Origin: Promicromonospora thailandica
GTDB lineage: Bacteria; Actinomycetota; Actinomycetes; Actinomycetales; Cellulomonadaceae
Direction of reading: 5' to 3'
Length of the DNA stretch: 64,000 bases
Assembly (NCBI RefSeq): GCF_024171955.1
Contig: NZ_JAMTCS010000003.1
Span: 310,001 to 374,000 of the forward strand
The notes beneath the pieces are model-generated. The model ran no database searches. It was not told the origin of the DNA and was given only the letters and a program-made list of their open reading frames with translations. Shown here piece by piece: positions 62,862 to 64,000 of the stretch. The stretch's first letter is position 1. The number at the start of each line of letters is the position of its first letter. The position numbers and the translations under genes are program-made.

Positions 62862-64000
62862 ATGCGCAGTCGTCGTCCCGCACTCGTCGTCGCGACCCTG
62901 GGGGTGGTCGCCCTGCTGGCCACGGCGAACCCCGCCGCGGCGGGTCCCGCCGCAGGCCCGGACCCATCGGGCGACCGGCTCGCGGCGGCCGTCACCCCGC
63001 TCACCGCGAGCAACTTCCGCTACACCCTGTCGCACACGCCGTCGGCGCTGATCTCAGCTCTCGACGCGGCGCTGCCCAACGTGACCATGAGCGCCGTGGC
63101 CGACGACGCCAACCGCACCCCGAGCTGTCCCAGCGCCCCGTCGGTCACGCACCGCACGGCCTACTACTGCTGGAACGACGGCGACCGGGGCACGAGCGAC
63201 TGGTACCCGCAGGGCATCACGACGAGCTCCGACGCGTACGGCGAGGGCACCTACGAGGGCAAGCGCCTCAACCTCGTGAGCTGGTACGACCACGCGGAGG
63301 ACGGGATCGACAAGGGCGTCCGGATCAGCGTCTCGAACCTGTCGGCGAGCGCCTCGGCCCCGCCGTACCGGCACGTGCTGCTGGTGGAGCCGAGCGGCAC
63401 GTCGAGCGCGCCGTCGTACAAGCCGGTGAACGTCCACGCGGGCGGCATCATGTGGTACGGCAACCTGCTGTACGTGGCGGACACGTCGGGCGGTTTCCGG
63501 GTGTTCGACCTGGACCACCTGTGGCGGGTCTCGACGGGGAGCGCGTCGAAGGTGGGTCGTCAGCCGGACGGTTCGTACCACGCGTTCGACTACAAGTACG
63601 TGCTGCCGCAGACGGCGAAGTTCGCCGACTCGACGGTGGGCGGGTACGCGCAGCTGCAGCACTCGTCGGTGTCGCTGGACCGGACGTCGTCGCCGGACTC
63701 GGTGGTGGTGAGCGAGTACCGCAGCAAGGACGACCTCGCGAAGGGCGCTCAGGTGCGCACCGTCCGGGTGCCGATCGACTACACGGACCGGTATCTCGAG
63801 CCGGCGTCGGACGGCGTGATCAAGGCGACGGAGGCGTACCGGACGGATCTGGAGAGCGTGCAGGGGTCGACGGCGATCGACGGGGAGTTCTTCTTCTCCC
63901 AGAGCGACGGGTCGGACCACTCGAACCCGACCTCGGACGGCGACCTGCACACGTTCCGTGCGCCGTCGGGGTCGCTCGTGCGGCACGGGGACGCGCTGAC
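62862..64000 (+). CDS. Secreted protein of unknown function (3' end outside window)
   Basis: The open frame runs to the window end (380 codons seen). RBS AGGAG precedes ATG. Signal peptide MRSRRPALVVATLGVVALLA, cleaved near AAAG (about residue 27). Then a globular secreted part, e.g. AYYCWNDGDRGTSDWYPQGI, YEGKRLNLVSWYDH, RHVLLVEPSG, HAGGIMWYGNLLYVADTSGGFRVFDL. The last stretch looks like a blade of a beta-propeller. No named domain recognised. Divergent from the SGNH gene (190 bases between), so the two may share control. Confidence 0.8.
   Translation, partial: MRSRRPALVVATLGVVALLATANPAAAGPAAGPDPSGDRLAAAVTPLTASNFRYTLSHTPSALISALDAALPNVTMSAVADDANRTPSCPSAPSVTHRTAYYCWNDGDRGTSDWYPQGITTSSDAYGEGTYEGKRLNLVSWYDHAEDGIDKGVRISVSNLSASASAPPYRHVLLVEPSGTSSAPSYKPVNVHAGGIMWYGNLLYVADTSGGFRVFDLDHLWRVSTGSASKVGRQPDGSYHAFDYKYVLPQTAKFADSTVGGYAQLQHSSVSLDRTSSPDSVVVSEYRSKDDLAKGAQVRTVRVPIDYTDRYLEPASDGVIKATEAYRTDLESVQGSTAIDGEFFFSQSDGSDHSNPTSDGDLHTFRAPSGSLVRHGDAL

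Overview
The window is chromosomal DNA of a very GC-rich actinobacterium. Gene content and order (dcw cell-division cluster with sepF, yggT and divIVA; priA-type histidine gene; infC-rpmI-rplT; SAM-IV riboswitch) point to Actinomycetota. The many secreted, chitin-binding and glycan-degrading enzymes fit a Micrococcales relative of Cellulomonadaceae or Promicromonosporaceae; that family placement is inference. Coding density is high, most genes overlap or nearly touch, and no tRNA, rRNA, insertion sequence, prophage or CRISPR array was seen.

Layout. 1-10 kb: end of the division and wall cluster (ftsW tail, murG, murC, ftsQ, ftsZ, pgeF, sepF, yggT, divIVA), then a DksA-like protein and a small secreted two-repeat protein. 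10-16 kb: lspA, an RluD-type pseudouridine synthase, dnaE and a Nudix hydrolase. 16-24 kb: a large secreted subtilisin with chitin-binding modules (minus strand), hisD (minus), a small S4 protein, an FMN/F420-type split-barrel protein and a secreted GH18 chitinase. 24-29 kb: an aldo/keto reductase divergent from an HTH regulator, and a RecQ-like helicase fused to a phosphoribosyltransferase-like domain. 29-33.7 kb: hisC-hisB-orf-hisH-priA-sseB. 33.7-35.4 kb: a three-gene minus-strand unit (DUF1844, coiled-coil membrane protein, lipoprotein protease). 35.5-46.1 kb: a mannoside locus (GH38, ABC sugar importer, LacI regulator, GH92). 46.2-49.1 kb: SAM-IV riboswitch, short Cys-containing leader ORF, luciferase-like monooxygenase, a structured leader and a nitroreductase. 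49.1-50.2 kb: a second secreted GH18 enzyme. 50.3-52.4 kb: fur-katA. 52.4-61.2 kb: infC-rpmI-rplT-trmH, a GerW-like protein, a 2'-5' RNA ligase, pheS-pheT and an SDR. 61.4-64 kb: a secreted SGNH hydrolase and a secreted protein that runs off the window.

How the parts may work together. The best candidate system is high-mannose glycan use. A near-identical 14-bp LacI-type palindrome lies both in front of the ABC importer operon (which carries the lacI gene and GH92, with GH38 just upstream) and in front of the secreted GH18 enzyme 11.4 kb away. That suggests extracellular release, import, and cytoplasmic trimming of mannosyl glycans as one regulon. A second regulatory theme is a 20-bp palindrome (arms AAATCACA / TGTGATTT) upstream of ftsZ, degenerate upstream of sepF, and again upstream of the small secreted repeat protein, linking that protein to cell division. 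A third is sulfur control: SAM-IV riboswitch, Cys-containing leader ORF and C-rich untranslated stretch ahead of a flavin monooxygenase. At least nine genes have a TANNNT-like box ending 6-7 nt before the start codon, so leaderless transcripts look common.
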